This document shows, in pieces, positions 54,966 through 64,000 of a stretch of 64,000 nt of DNA; within the stretch, counting starts at the first letter, position 1; each line of letters opens with the position of its first letter. This DNA is from CALLPQ01 sp039819545 (lineage in GTDB: Bacteria > Pseudomonadota > Alphaproteobacteria > Caulobacterales > Parvularculaceae): NCBI GenBank assembly GCA_039819545.1, contig JBCBRS010000004.1, positions 1 through 64,000 on the forward strand. The letters run 5' to 3'. The position numbers and the translations under genes are program-made. The notes under the pieces were generated by a model. The model had not been told where the DNA came from. It did no database searches and saw only the letters and a list, made by a program, of their open reading frames with translations.

Positions 54966-56189
54966 TTACGCTGTTTCGAGGATTGAAAAACTCAACCCTG
55001 CCCTCTCCTCGAGCCGATCAATCAACGCGTCGCCCATGGCGGCAGCCGGTGTTGTGATCCCGCCTTTGACCCCTTCCTTCGGCGTGTGGAGCGCAAGGCA
55101 GATCGCGGCCTCGCCAAGCATTTTTGACGTGGAGCCGTAGCCCGGATCGCGGTCGCCTTTCACATTGGCAGTCATATTCTCCCCATTGGGATCAATCCCG
55201 ATGAAATGCAACACGTAAAAGCCGGCTTCGCGTTCGGTCTTTGTGGGTCCATCACCGGGGGAAGGCAGAATGAATTTCTTTAACAAAGCGCGCAAAGGTC
55301 CAACACTCAGCGCGCCGGCAAAAAGCCCCGTCGCCAGTGCGATTTTCGATGCGGCCCCTTTACTCTTGGCCATCATCATTTCGCTATAGAGAAAGTCCTC
55401 CCCATAGGGATAGGTCATCAGCATATTGCTGCGATGAACAGTCTTGGAATTGATCACCGCCATGACAAAAGGGGCGACCCAGCTTTGTGCATCCTCGTCA
55501 AAATAGGGCTTTTGATCATTGGGTTGGCGCGGCCGCGTGGCCTGATCATCCGGGGCCAGACCATAGGGGTTTACCATCACCTGGCGCACCGACGGGTCAT
55601 CATTGCCAGCTTCAATGGTGGTCACCATGCTTGCCACCGTACCGCCCGAGGCTTTGCCCTTGGCGGCCTTGACCCGGCCTTTGACATGGGCAAAGACCGC
55701 GCCGCGCCGATTACGGGCTTCGCGCTGTAGATAATAAACGCCCAGATCAAATGGGATCGAATCAAAACCGCAACTGTGAACGATACGCGCGCCGGATGCC
55801 GCGGCAGCCGCCCCATACTGATCAATCATACGGCGCATCCAGGCGGGTTCTCCCGACAGATCCACATAGTCCGTACCCGCCTCAGCGCAGGCAGCGACGA
55901 GGGCGGACCCGTATTTCTGATAGGGACCCACGGTCGTACAGATCACGCGGGCCGAGCGGACCAGCCGATCAAGCGACTGCCGGTCTTTCGCGTCCGCTGT
56001 GACGACGGGCACCGCACCGAGCCCTAGCTCCGAGGCGACAGCGTTGAGCTTGTCGGCACTACGCCCGCCCATGGCCCAGCGCAATTCACGGTTCACGCCA
56101 TAGGTCTGAAACAAATACTCAGCCACCAGACGACCGGTAAACCCGGATGCGCCCCACACAATAACGTCATAGGTGACCGTATCATCCAT
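54966..56189 (-). CDS. Saccharopine dehydrogenase-like NAD(P)-binding protein
   Basis: The 407-residue protein starts DVIVWGASGFTGRLVAEYL, a Rossmann-fold GxSGFTG motif, followed by VICTTVGPYQKYGSALVAAC and AEAGTDYVDLSGEPAWMRRM. These are features of the saccharopine dehydrogenase/trans-acting enoyl reductase group (YMR226-like or human SCCPDH). Lysine metabolism is not implied. The start ATG at 56189 overlaps the ubiG stop by 8 nt, so I prefer it to the longer in-frame start at 56213, and the two are translationally coupled. Confidence 0.82.
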   Translation of the reverse strand: MDDTVTYDVIVWGASGFTGRLVAEYLFQTYGVNRELRWAMGGRSADKLNAVASELGLGAVPVVTADAKDRQSLDRLVRSARVICTTVGPYQKYGSALVAACAEAGTDYVDLSGEPAWMRRMIDQYGAAAAASGARIVHSCGFDSIPFDLGVYYLQREARNRRGAVFAHVKGRVKAAKGKASGGTVASMVTTIEAGNDDPSVRQVMVNPYGLAPDDQATRPRQPNDQKPYFDEDAQSWVAPFVMAVINSKTVHRSNMLMTYPYGEDFLYSEMMMAKSKGAASKIALATGLFAGALSVGPLRALLKKFILPSPGDGPTKTEREAGFYVLHFIGIDPNGENMTANVKGDRDPGYGSTSKMLGEAAICLALHTPKEGVKGGITTPAAAMGDALIDRLEERAGLSFSILETA

Positions 56190-56946
56190 CGGCTTTCGCC
56201 TTTTTTGCAACAATCATGTAATTGACCGCTGTATTATTCGTCACCTCCCATTTATCTGTGAGCACATTATAATTCACCCCGCCCCGGGCTGCTATGGCCA
56301 TATTCCCCCGGCTGAGGGCTGCCTCAACCTCGCGAGGCTTGACGAATTTCTTCGGGTCGTGCGTACCCATGGGCAGCCATTGTAGCACATATTCCGCGCC
56401 GATTTTCGCAAGCAACAAAGCCTTCAGAGTACGGTTGATCGTGGCGAGGACCATCATACCGCCGGGGGCAACGAGATCGGCAGAGCTTTTTAGGAATAAG
56501 GAAACATCAGCCACATGCTCCACAACCTCCAGATTGAGGACCACATCAAACGGCGCCTCACCGGCGGCCACCAGGTCCTCAACGGTTGTATTTCGGTAAT
56601 CGATCTCAAGGCCCGATTGGCTGGCGTGGGTCATGGCTGTTTTAATATTGCGTTCGGCGGCATCAATCGCCGTGACGGCGGCACCAAGCCGGGCCATGGG
56701 CTCGGCCACCAACCCGCCGCCGCACCCCACATCAATGAGGCGCAGGCCCTTGAGCGGCAACTCATCCATGGGGGTGCGCCCGAAATGGTGACAAACCTGA
56801 TCGCGGATATAACCCAGTCGAACCGGGTTGAATTTATGCAAGGGTTTGAATTTTCCCGTGGGGTCCCACCATTCCTCAGCGATTTTGGTGAATTTCTCCA
56901 CCTCATCGGGATCGATTGTGGTGTTGCCTGGGGCTGCGCTGGTCAC
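56182..56946 (-). CDS. ubiG: Ubiquinone biosynthesis O-methyltransferase UbiG
   Basis: UbiG does both O-methylations in ubiquinone synthesis. The 254-residue sequence has EVEKFTKIAEEWWDPTGKFK, the family N-terminus, the SAM motif RLIDVGCGGGLVAEPMARLG, NLEVVEHVADVSLFLKSSAD and the later TINRTLKALLLAKIGAEYVL and LPMGTHDPKKFVKPREVEAA, all very characteristic of UbiG. The start is GTG 56946. It is divergent from lysC, an order widespread in alphaproteobacteria. Confidence 0.97.
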   Translation of the reverse strand: MTSAAPGNTTIDPDEVEKFTKIAEEWWDPTGKFKPLHKFNPVRLGYIRDQVCHHFGRTPMDELPLKGLRLIDVGCGGGLVAEPMARLGAAVTAIDAAERNIKTAMTHASQSGLEIDYRNTTVEDLVAAGEAPFDVVLNLEVVEHVADVSLFLKSSADLVAPGGMMVLATINRTLKALLLAKIGAEYVLQWLPMGTHDPKKFVKPREVEAALSRGNMAIAARGGVNYNVLTDKWEVTNNTAVNYMIVAKKAKADG

Positions 56947-57211
56947 GGGGAAAGTCCTTTTTCAAAGGCCGGGAACCCGCGCGAATGCAGGCTGCCTGGC
57001 TGTTAACATGGGGATGATACGCCCGAGACGTCGGGCCAGCGCATCTCCCTCGCCTTGTAAGGACCCGCCAGCGTGAGTAAACAGACGCCGCGTCGCAGGC
57101 ATCGGCCCGTCCGGTAACCACGCGGCCCCAGACACTTTTTCTGCGGTTCGGTTTTGCCCTGAAGCTCACAACCGCCTCACCGGCTGAACACTTGAAAGGC
57201 GCCCTCGGCCC

Positions 57212-58489
57212 ATGACCCGCATCGTGATGAAATTCGGCGGCACATCCGTGGCTGACCTTGACCGGATCGCCAATGTGGCCCGGTTTGTCCGCCGGGAGGT
57301 TGAGGCGGGGCAAGCCGTGGTCGTCGTGGTTTCGGCCATGGCGGGCCAGACCAACAAACTTGTCCAGTTTTGTGAGGATGTGGGCCCGCCGGACCCAAGC
57401 CTTGATGCCCGCGGCATCGAATATGACGCAATCGTTTCCACCGGGGAGCAGGTGACCGCCGGGCTTTTGGCGCTGACCCTTCAGAATATGGGCTTTCGCG
57501 CCCGATCCTGGCAGGGGTGGCAGATCCCGCTTCGTACCGATGGCAACCACGCGAAAGCGCGGATTGATGCGATCCCGGAGTTGAATATTGGCCCAGCCAT
57601 CGACAATGGGGAGGTGGCGGTTGTGGCCGGGTTTCAGGGAATTGCCCCCGATGGACGCATCGCCACCCTGGGCCGGGGCGGCTCCGACACCACGGCGGTA
57701 GCACTGGCCGCGGCGATTGATGCGGCCCGCTGTGATATCTATACCGATGTGGACGGCGTCTACACCACCGACCCGCGCATTGCGAAAACCGCCCGGCGGA
57801 TTGACCGGATTTCCTATGAGGAAATGCTGGAAATGGCCTCTGTGGGGGCAAAAGTGCTCCAAACCCGGTCGGTCGAACTGGCCATGGCGCACCGTGTTCC
57901 CTTACGGGTTCTATCAAGCTTTTCCGACCCGTCGGCGAGCCTGATCGATCAAGCGGGTGGCACCATTATTTGTGACGAGGATGAGATTGTGGAACAGCAA
58001 ATTGTAAGCGGCGTCACCCCCTCACGCGATGAGGCGAAAATCAGCCTGATCTCTGTACCCAATGAGCCAGGCCGCGCCGCGCTTATTTTCATCATCCTTG
58101 CCGAAGCCAACATCAATGTGGACATGATCGTGCAGAGCCCATCGCGCTCGCCCGATGCGGCCAATATCTCCTTCACAATGAATGTGGGAGAGATGGGCCG
58201 CGCCGCCGACGTGTTAAACGCGCGCAAAACTGATGTCGGTTTCGCCGATATGATCCTCGATCCCAGTATCGCAAAAATCTCCGTTATTGGCGTCGGTATG
58301 AAGAGCCATGCGGGTGTCGCCTCAATCATGTTCTCTACCCTTGCAGAGCGCGGGATCAACATTCAGAATATCTCCACATCGGAGATTAAAATCAGTGTTC
58401 TGATCGATTCTGAATATACCGAGCTTGCCGTGCGCGCCCTGCACCAGGCCTACGGTCTCGACAAAGCCCAACCGGAACTGATCGCGTAA
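57212..58489 (+). CDS. lysC: Aspartate kinase
   Basis: LysC phosphorylates aspartate at the head of the lysine, threonine and methionine pathways. The 425-residue monofunctional enzyme has the N-terminal RIVMKFGGTSVADLDRI motif, the ATP-binding segment GRGGSDTTAVALAAAIDAAR and VDGVYTTDPRI, and two C-terminal ACT domains (ISVPNEPGRAALIFIILAEA; VIGVGMKSHAGVASIMFSTL) for feedback. ptsP follows 5 nt after the stop codon, so the two are in one operon. The 265-nt divergent region with ubiG has no evident leader peptide or riboswitch. Confidence 0.97.
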   Translation: MTRIVMKFGGTSVADLDRIANVARFVRREVEAGQAVVVVVSAMAGQTNKLVQFCEDVGPPDPSLDARGIEYDAIVSTGEQVTAGLLALTLQNMGFRARSWQGWQIPLRTDGNHAKARIDAIPELNIGPAIDNGEVAVVAGFQGIAPDGRIATLGRGGSDTTAVALAAAIDAARCDIYTDVDGVYTTDPRIAKTARRIDRISYEEMLEMASVGAKVLQTRSVELAMAHRVPLRVLSSFSDPSASLIDQAGGTIICDEDEIVEQQIVSGVTPSRDEAKISLISVPNEPGRAALIFIILAEANINVDMIVQSPSRSPDAANISFTMNVGEMGRAADVLNARKTDVGFADMILDPSIAKISVIGVGMKSHAGVASIMFSTLAERGINIQNISTSEIKISVLIDSEYTELAVRALHQAYGLDKAQPELIA

Positions 58490-58494
58490 GTCCC

Positions 58495-60777
58495 ATGAGT
58501 ATTGAGAAAACCAGACCCCTCTATGGGGGGCACGGTGATCGTGGGATCACGGTGCTCCTGAAACAGATGCATGACGTGGTCGCCCATGATGTGACCGCGC
58601 AGGAACGTCTGGATCAACTCACGCGTATTATCGCAAACCATGTGGTTGCCGATGTATGTTCGATCTACCTGCGGCGGCCCGACGATCAATTGGAGCTTTT
58701 TTCAACCGCCGGTCTTGACCGCGAGGCCGTTCACCAGACTCGTCTGACCTGGGGAGAAGGTCTGGTGGGCATGGTTGCCAACAGTCAGCGCCCGATCATC
58801 ACTGAAGACGCCCCCGCCCACCCGGCCTTTGCTTACCGTCCGGAGACGGGCGAGGACCCCTTAAAAGCATTCCTCGGTGTACCGCTGATCCGTTCCGGTC
58901 AAGTCATCGGCGTTCTTGTCCTGCAGAATGTCTCCGCGCGCCGTTATGGCGACGATGAGGTTGGGGCGGCACAGGCCGTTGCCACCTTGCTCGCGGAAAT
59001 TGCAGCCTCCGGCGAGCTTTTGAGCCGCGAGGAAACCGAAGCCGTGGACAAGGTTGTTCACCGCCCGGAGCTTTTAACCGGCACCGGCGTTGTCCCCGGC
59101 ATTGCTATCGGCAAGGCCTCCCTGCACGAAGCGCCGATTCCTAAATATAAAGTCTTTGCAGAAAATCAGGCCGAAGAGGCCAAACGCCTCGAAGACGGCC
59201 TTGAACGCCTGCGCAGTTCGGTGGACCGGATGATCACCGCCCGCGACCTAAAAGGGGTATCGCGAGAAGTCCTCGAGACTTACCGGCTGTTTGCCTATGA
59301 TCGTGGTTGGAAAGATCGTCTGCGTACCGCTGTTTTCTCAGGACTTAGTGCGGAAGCCGCCGTCCTGCAGGTCAAAAACGAAAACCGCACCCGCATGCTA
59401 CGCTCACGCGATCCCTATTTGCGCGAGCGCATGCATGATCTTGACGATCTTGCAAACCGGCTGCTCCGTATTCTAAGCGGCGAGTCGCCGGATATGCCGC
59501 GGCCAATACCGGACAATGCAATCTTGTTTGCTCAAGCCATGGGGCCTGCTGATCTTCTTGAATATGACCATAACAAATTGATTGGGATCGTGCTTGCCGA
59601 AGCAACCGATACATCGCACGTGGCGATTGTGGCGCGAGCCCTGAATATCCCGGTCCTTGGCGGCCTTGCCGACGCATTTGAACGGGTTGAAGAAAATGAC
59701 GCTGTCGTCATGGATGGCACAACGGGTGAACTTCATATTCGACCCGGTCAAGATGTTCTAAAAAGCTATCAATCCAAAAGCGATCTGCAGTCGGAAGAAC
59801 AGGCTCGGTACGCAAAAGAACGTCACCTGCCTTGCGTGACGCAGGATGGTCAGACCGTCACGGTCATGATGAATGCCGGGCTGGTGCTCGACATGCCACA
59901 GCTTGGCGCAACGGGCGCTGCCGGTGTGGGGCTCTTTCGCACCGAGTTACAGTTTCTGATCGGACGCTCCTTGCCCAGCGTTGAAAAACAAGAAGCACTC
60001 TACCGCGAAGTGATGGATTTTGCCGACGGGCGCCCGGTGATTTTCCGGACCGCTGATTTGGGCGGCGATAAGAGCGCTGACTACATGAAACGGCGCAAGG
60101 AAGGCAATCCCGCCATGGGCTGGCGCGGCCTGCGCATGGCCGTTGATCGGCCCGGCCTTTTACGCCCGCAATTGCGCGCGTTGCTGTCGGCGACGGCGGG
60201 CCGTGATCTGCATGTGATGTTTCCCATGGTCACCCTCGCCTCCGAGATAGATGCGGCACGCGATATGCTCGACCTGGAAATACAGTGGCACAAAAAACGC
60301 GGTCGTCCCTATGCTGATAAAATTCATATCGGCGTGATGATCGAAACGCCCGCTATTGGTTGGCAAATCGACCATATTGCGCAAAGGGTGGATTTTCTGT
60401 CCATCGGCGGCAATGATCTGGCGCAGTTTTTTTTCGCGGCTGATCGCGACACCCCGTGGGTGACGAATCGCTATGACCCCCTAAACCCGGGCTTTCTGAG
60501 CTTTATTAGATGGATCGTTGAGCGCGCCCGCAAGGCCGGCATCGCCGTGAGCTATTGCGGTGAGCAAATTTCAGATCGTCTGATTGCGAGTGCGCTTATC
60601 GGCATTGGCGTGCACCAACTTTCCGTGGCCGCAACGACCGTTGGTCCGTTGCGCCGTCTCGTGCGCCAGCTTGATGCAGGCAAACTCAGCGACTGGATGG
60701 ACGACAATCTCGATAGCAGCCGTGATAGTTTGCGCACGGATCTTGCAAACTATCTGCGCCGGGAAAGAGTACTTTAG
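58495..60777 (+). CDS. ptsP: Phosphoenolpyruvate-protein phosphotransferase PtsP (EI-Ntr)
   Basis: PtsP is the first enzyme of the nitrogen-related phosphotransferase system, passing phosphate from PEP to NPr. The 760-residue protein has an N-terminal GAF domain (about 20-170, with DQLTRIIANHVVADVCSIYL), as in all EI-Ntr proteins. The swivel domain carries the phosphorylated His375 in ATDTSHVAIVARALN, and the C-terminal PEP-binding barrel has GVGLFRTELQFLIGRS, MVTLASEIDAARDML and SYCGEQISDRLIASALIGIG. In relatives glutamine and 2-oxoglutarate bind the GAF domain and set its activity; nothing here shows otherwise. Confidence 0.97.
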   Translation: MSIEKTRPLYGGHGDRGITVLLKQMHDVVAHDVTAQERLDQLTRIIANHVVADVCSIYLRRPDDQLELFSTAGLDREAVHQTRLTWGEGLVGMVANSQRPIITEDAPAHPAFAYRPETGEDPLKAFLGVPLIRSGQVIGVLVLQNVSARRYGDDEVGAAQAVATLLAEIAASGELLSREETEAVDKVVHRPELLTGTGVVPGIAIGKASLHEAPIPKYKVFAENQAEEAKRLEDGLERLRSSVDRMITARDLKGVSREVLETYRLFAYDRGWKDRLRTAVFSGLSAEAAVLQVKNENRTRMLRSRDPYLRERMHDLDDLANRLLRILSGESPDMPRPIPDNAILFAQAMGPADLLEYDHNKLIGIVLAEATDTSHVAIVARALNIPVLGGLADAFERVEENDAVVMDGTTGELHIRPGQDVLKSYQSKSDLQSEEQARYAKERHLPCVTQDGQTVTVMMNAGLVLDMPQLGATGAAGVGLFRTELQFLIGRSLPSVEKQEALYREVMDFADGRPVIFRTADLGGDKSADYMKRRKEGNPAMGWRGLRMAVDRPGLLRPQLRALLSATAGRDLHVMFPMVTLASEIDAARDMLDLEIQWHKKRGRPYADKIHIGVMIETPAIGWQIDHIAQRVDFLSIGGNDLAQFFFAADRDTPWVTNRYDPLNPGFLSFIRWIVERARKAGIAVSYCGEQISDRLIASALIGIGVHQLSVAATTVGPLRRLVRQLDAGKLSDWMDDNLDSSRDSLRTDLANYLRRERVL

Positions 60778-60784
60778 CTCTTTT

Positions 60785-62383
60785 CTACCGCTCGAAACGG
60801 ACCGTTGCCGTCCGGCTTGGGCTTTCCACAGGCCGTCCATTTTCAAGCCTGGGATTAAACCGCCAGCGCTCGACAGAGCGCAGCGCAGCGCGGTTAAAAC
60901 AGCTATTGGTGCTCCCCTTGACGCTGGGAGATTGTACCGCGCCAAGGGGCGACACCGTGAAGGCGACCTCGACCGCTTCAACGGGCTTCGCGCGGCTGGT
61001 GCACCGTGACGGAAACTTCGGCGGCACCGACCGCACCAAGGTTGCCCGGCTAATGATTACAGTCTCTAAATCATCTTCAGATACGGGCGTGACGAGAACA
61101 GCAGGCGGCGTTTGAGTATCCACATCAGATTGGTTCTGGCGAACCGCGCGCTCAAGGCTTGTCACCGGCACGGTGAAAGGGTCGTCATTGGGCGGCGACG
61201 ATAGGGCCGGAACCCGCGCTTGTGCCTGCGCTGGTGTTGACCCCTTCCGAATCGCTTCGGGTTCTGCGTCTTCTGCTTGCGGACTATTCTGATTCAACGT
61301 TTCCTCTACATCGGCACGTGGCGATTGCGCGATGGGGCCCACACGCCTGTCGCCCCCCTGCGGCGGGGTTCCACCCCGGATCACTGTCGGCAACCGCGGC
61401 GTCGATGCGGCGGGCCTGTCCTGGACGGTAGGTTCTATGGGGCTTGTGGCAGGTGTTGCAGAGGCATCATCGCGCGCTGTGGCTGCTGCTGTGACGCTCT
61501 CACGCGCGTCGGTAGGTTCGGGGAGGGGTTGATCTATGTGGACCGGCAGGGATGGGCTTGGTTCCATTAGCGCGGCTGGTCGAGCCACGGGCGCGCGATT
61601 AGAAGCCGAAGGCTCTGTGTTCTGTACCCCTGGAGATGAGGTCTTTGCCTCGTCGAGGCGTGGCCCGGCGGCGTTCGCCACCTCGACCGTTGGGGCCATT
61701 TCCTCCGTCTGCTGAGCGGTTTTGGTTGGTGATGCACTTCCGGTATCAGCTTGCGTCGTTAAATCAGTGGGCGCTGGCGGCGAGCCAAGCGTTGCTTGCG
61801 CCCCAACCCTTGATGGTGTCTCAATGGGGGCTACCTCGCCTTGCTCCACCTCAGCTGTTGTTGGCACGGCTCCCTCAGGCTCAACGGGCTGGCGCGAGGA
61901 GATCAGCGCGAAAAAGGCCCACGCCGCAAAGACGCAAATGGCTAGGAGAGCCAGCAAGGCGAGCACGGGCATTTTTTCGGACTTATCCTGCGCAATCTGC
62001 AGTGGCGCGGCGTGGTCCAGCTTGTCGCCCGCAGCTGGATGCACCGCCACATTGGCCTGGCGCAAGCTGCCGGCCGGCGATTGCACCTCCGCGCGGTAAG
62101 CGAGCGCGAGCTCATCTGCTGGCAAATCGAGGAGGCGCGCGTAATTCTTCACAAACCCCGCCGCATAGGAGAGCGCCGGCAAGGCCGCATAGTCCCCGTC
62201 TTCCAACGCTGCGATATAGCCCGGCTTGATTCGTGTGCGCTCGCTCACCGCCTCGCGGGTCAGACCTTGTTCGATGCGGGCATGTTTCAACTGGTCACCC
62301 ACCGCACCTGCGCCGCGCGCACGATCACCGTCCACGCTTACGGGCGCGGGATTCAGGATCGGGTCATTTTCCGGCGTTGCCAT
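60785..62383 (-). CDS. RodZ-like HTH, transmembrane and TonB C-terminal fusion protein (long form)
   Basis: The 532-residue protein combines three parts. An N-terminal HTH_25/RodZ-type domain (GDQLKHARIEQGLTREAVSE through KPGYIAALEDGDYAALPALS and AAGFVKNYARLLDLPADEL) is cytoplasmic. One membrane helix follows (MPVLALLALLAICVFAAWAF). A long low-complexity Pro/Thr/Ala/Gln-rich periplasmic linker of about 230 residues then leads to a TonB-type C-terminal domain (CTSRAKPVEAVEVAFTVSPL, then CFNRAALRSVERWRFNP). Classical RodZ ends in DUF4115, not in TonB. I start at ATG 62383, since the longer frame adds residues unlike the family. It is the divergent partner of the next gene. ORF and domains are clear; function is inference. 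Confidence 0.8.
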   Translation of the reverse strand: MATPENDPILNPAPVSVDGDRARGAGAVGDQLKHARIEQGLTREAVSERTRIKPGYIAALEDGDYAALPALSYAAGFVKNYARLLDLPADELALAYRAEVQSPAGSLRQANVAVHPAAGDKLDHAAPLQIAQDKSEKMPVLALLALLAICVFAAWAFFALISSRQPVEPEGAVPTTAEVEQGEVAPIETPSRVGAQATLGSPPAPTDLTTQADTGSASPTKTAQQTEEMAPTVEVANAAGPRLDEAKTSSPGVQNTEPSASNRAPVARPAALMEPSPSLPVHIDQPLPEPTDARESVTAAATARDDASATPATSPIEPTVQDRPAASTPRLPTVIRGGTPPQGGDRRVGPIAQSPRADVEETLNQNSPQAEDAEPEAIRKGSTPAQAQARVPALSSPPNDDPFTVPVTSLERAVRQNQSDVDTQTPPAVLVTPVSEDDLETVIISRATLVRSVPPKFPSRCTSRAKPVEAVEVAFTVSPLGAVQSPSVKGSTNSCFNRAALRSVERWRFNPRLENGRPVESPSRTATVRFER

Positions 62384-62723
62384 AACTCTTCGCACTCCGG
62401 GCGATACAAACCTCCCACCGGCGCGAAGCACAGTCGCGACCAACCGGCACGGGCGGAAACAAGTGCGGGAAACACTGCAAAGCTGATGCCATTGGCTCAA
62501 CAAGGCGGTATCAGCTCGGCCCGCTGGAAAATTTACCTCCCAACAACCCATTGCGTTCATAATTCGCAGGAAAGTGGCGCGTCTTTGCGGTCGCCAAGCG
62601 GAAGAATTGCCGTTAACCTTTTCTTAAGTGATTCTGAGAGGTTCTTTTTCGTCACGGCAAAAGCCGGTCGTTCCGGGCCATGAGGGGCCGGGGGAGACGT
62701 AGCGTGAAAATGGGACAATCGAT
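62384..62723. promoter_or_regulatory. Divergent promoter region of the two HTH-TonB genes
   Basis: A 340-nt gene-free region must hold both promoters. I saw no gene and could not confidently assign -35/-10 boxes or operator repeats. Confidence 0.4.
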
Positions 62724-63650
62724 GTGAGTAAGGCGCCAGGCAACACCGCAGACATTCTCGACATGGAAGAGGCCCGCGCCCGGCGGCAGGATTTTGCCAC
62801 CCATACCGGCTTTGATACCGCTGGCGCCTATTTGCGCGACCTGCGCGAGGCAAGCGGGCTGACCCTCGAAGATATCTCCCTGCGCACCCATATCCGCGAG
62901 CAGCATTTGCGCGGGATTGAGACAGGTGATCTTTCGCTCCTCCCGGCGCGGGCCTATGTCTCCGGCTTTGTGAAGACGTACGCCGAAATGCTTGGCCTCG
63001 ACCCGGCACCCATTGTCACGCGGTTCCGCGAAGATGTGGGCCTCAGCAAGCCCGAAACGGTTGACCCCAAAGGATTTGAAACCGCCGAAGTCCGCGCCGA
63101 AGCCGAGAAAAAGGACATGTCCTTTCTTAGTGTTTTTGCCGTGATCGCCTTTATCCTGTGGTGTTCGTGGCAAGTGATGGAGGCGAAAACCCGTAATGAG
63201 GCGGACCGGACCAACGCCGCCGCTATGAGCGCGCCAACCGATAGTCCTGCCGCCCTGCAAGACACAGTCCCCGGACAGCCGGTGCCCGTTGGCTTGCCAG
63301 TGGCAGATATTCCGGTTGTGCCCACGGCGATAACAGACCCGCTCGCCGACCCGCCGCTTGCCGATGCCGATGGCACCGTGATCGCGCACATTACCGAACG
63401 GATTGAGCCGGTCTATCCGCGCCTGTGCGAGGGCCAGGCTGGCCCGCAGGAAACGGTGGATACGACCTTTAACATCACCAGCGATGGCCGCGTGGCCGGC
63501 GCCCGCGTTGTGACCGCGTCAAATGATTGCTTTCGCCGGGCGGCCCTGAACGCCCTGAAACGCTGGCGGTTTTCGCCGCAAATCCGGGCAGGTCAGCCCG
63601 TGGCAACCTATGATCAGACCCTCACCTTCGTGTTTAAGCGGCCCGCCTGA
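62724..63650 (+). CDS. RodZ-like HTH, transmembrane and TonB C-terminal fusion protein (short form)
   Basis: This 308-residue protein is a shorter paralog of the divergent gene. The HTH domain has AGAYLRDLREASGLTLEDIS, THIREQHLRGIETGDLSLLP and YVSGFVKTYAEMLGLDP; a membrane helix follows (FLSVFAVIAFILWCSWQVME). A 60-residue Pro/Ala/Asp-rich linker then leads to the TonB-type domain (PVYPRLCEGQAGPQETVDTT, CFRRAALNALKRWRFSPQ). Both have two Cys in the C-terminal domain, about 40 residues apart. The start is GTG 62724. ispG follows 135 nt later in the same direction, the place where rodZ often sits in bacteria, so this copy is the better candidate for the RodZ role. Function is inference. Confidence 0.8.
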   Translation: MSKAPGNTADILDMEEARARRQDFATHTGFDTAGAYLRDLREASGLTLEDISLRTHIREQHLRGIETGDLSLLPARAYVSGFVKTYAEMLGLDPAPIVTRFREDVGLSKPETVDPKGFETAEVRAEAEKKDMSFLSVFAVIAFILWCSWQVMEAKTRNEADRTNAAAMSAPTDSPAALQDTVPGQPVPVGLPVADIPVVPTAITDPLADPPLADADGTVIAHITERIEPVYPRLCEGQAGPQETVDTTFNITSDGRVAGARVVTASNDCFRRAALNALKRWRFSPQIRAGQPVATYDQTLTFVFKRPA

Positions 63651-63785
63651 CCCCCGTCTTAAAACGGATGACAAGGTTGGCTCCGCACCAACCCTTGACA
63701 AGCGCGACCAGCCGGACAAGGTGACTTTGATCCGGGGCGCGAGTGTGCGGCCCCTATTTTGGCATTGATTTGGAGAAGCTGGCCC

Positions 63786-64000
63786 ATGTCCATCCGTCCC
63801 TGGCGCGATATTGAACGCCGACAGAGCCGCAAGATCATGGTGGGGTCCGTGCCCGTGGGCGGCGAGGCGCCCATTGCCGTGCAAACCATGACCAACACGC
63901 TGACAAGCGATGCGCAGGCCACGATCCGTCAAATCAATGAGGTTGCCGAGGCGGGCGCAGACATTGTGCGGGTTTCCTGCCCCGATGTTGAATCCACCGC
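63786..64000 (+). CDS. ispG: 4-hydroxy-3-methylbut-2-enyl diphosphate synthase (3' end outside window)
   Basis: IspG (GcpE) is the iron-sulfur enzyme of the methylerythritol phosphate isoprenoid pathway. The 71 visible residues contain the conserved N-terminal blocks IMVGSVPVGGEAPIAVQTM, TNTLTSDAQATIRQINEVAE and GADIVRVSCPDVEST, which define the family. The catalytic cysteines lie beyond the right edge. The ATG at 63786 follows TTGGAGAAG by 7 nt. Confidence 0.95.
   Translation, partial: MSIRPWRDIERRQSRKIMVGSVPVGGEAPIAVQTMTNTLTSDAQATIRQINEVAEAGADIVRVSCPDVEST

Overview
The window is a gene-dense bacterial chromosome segment of fairly high GC content. It looks alphaproteobacterial. Signs of this are the long SerC followed by SerA behind a serC-motif-like leader, the divergent ubiG / lysC-ptsP pair, the rpe-heparinase-purH cluster and the short glycine-zipper lipoprotein. 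I cannot name the genus. There is no rRNA, tRNA, CRISPR array, transposase, integrase or phage gene. Apart from the type II secretion (T2SS) block and its neighbours it is ordinary core metabolism.

Region 1 (1-11164) is a T2SS locus split into two divergent arms. The minus-strand arm is gspE-gspF-gspG-gspH-gspD, with gspD running off the left edge. The plus-strand arm is gspJ-gspK-gspL-gspM and a GspC/PilP-like gene. Region 2 (11165-16035) holds two tandem 667-residue paralogous exported proteins of unknown family. Each has its own AT-rich promoter region and a strong terminator. Their position directly beside the T2SS makes them candidate substrates or surface components.

Region 3 (16121-27868) is amino-acid synthesis on the minus strand. 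ilvC-leuC-leuD-leuB lies behind a short Val/Leu leader peptide with a terminator/antiterminator (an attenuator). Next come an AlaC-type aminotransferase and gltD-gltB (glutamate synthase). Region 4 (28080-36015) has a methyltransferase, then rpe, a heparinase-like gene, a CapD/WbpM-type sugar-nucleotide enzyme and purH in one minus-strand cluster, then two envelope-protein genes. The purH start is preceded by a compact fold that could sequester its ribosome binding site.

Region 5 (36154-45508, mostly plus) has an aldo/keto reductase, a 379-bp intergenic region full of short direct and inverted repeats, yggT (minus), a GMC oxidoreductase, glmS, galE, a small beta-rich protein, a DUF885-type lipoprotein and a PepSY membrane protein. 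Region 6 (45521-52780, minus) has threonine dehydratase, a small exported protein, alanine dehydrogenase, serC-serA and a polytopic membrane protein. Region 7 (53077-64000) has an M48 protease, a MAPEG protein, a saccharopine-dehydrogenase-like gene coupled to ubiG, lysC-ptsP, two divergent HTH-TM-TonB fusion proteins related to RodZ, and the start of ispG.

Amino-acid metabolism dominates: glutamate from GltBD feeds the aminotransferases (AlaC, SerC), IlvA supplies 2-oxobutanoate to the IlvC step, and LysC opens the aspartate family. GlmS, GalE and CapD serve the envelope.
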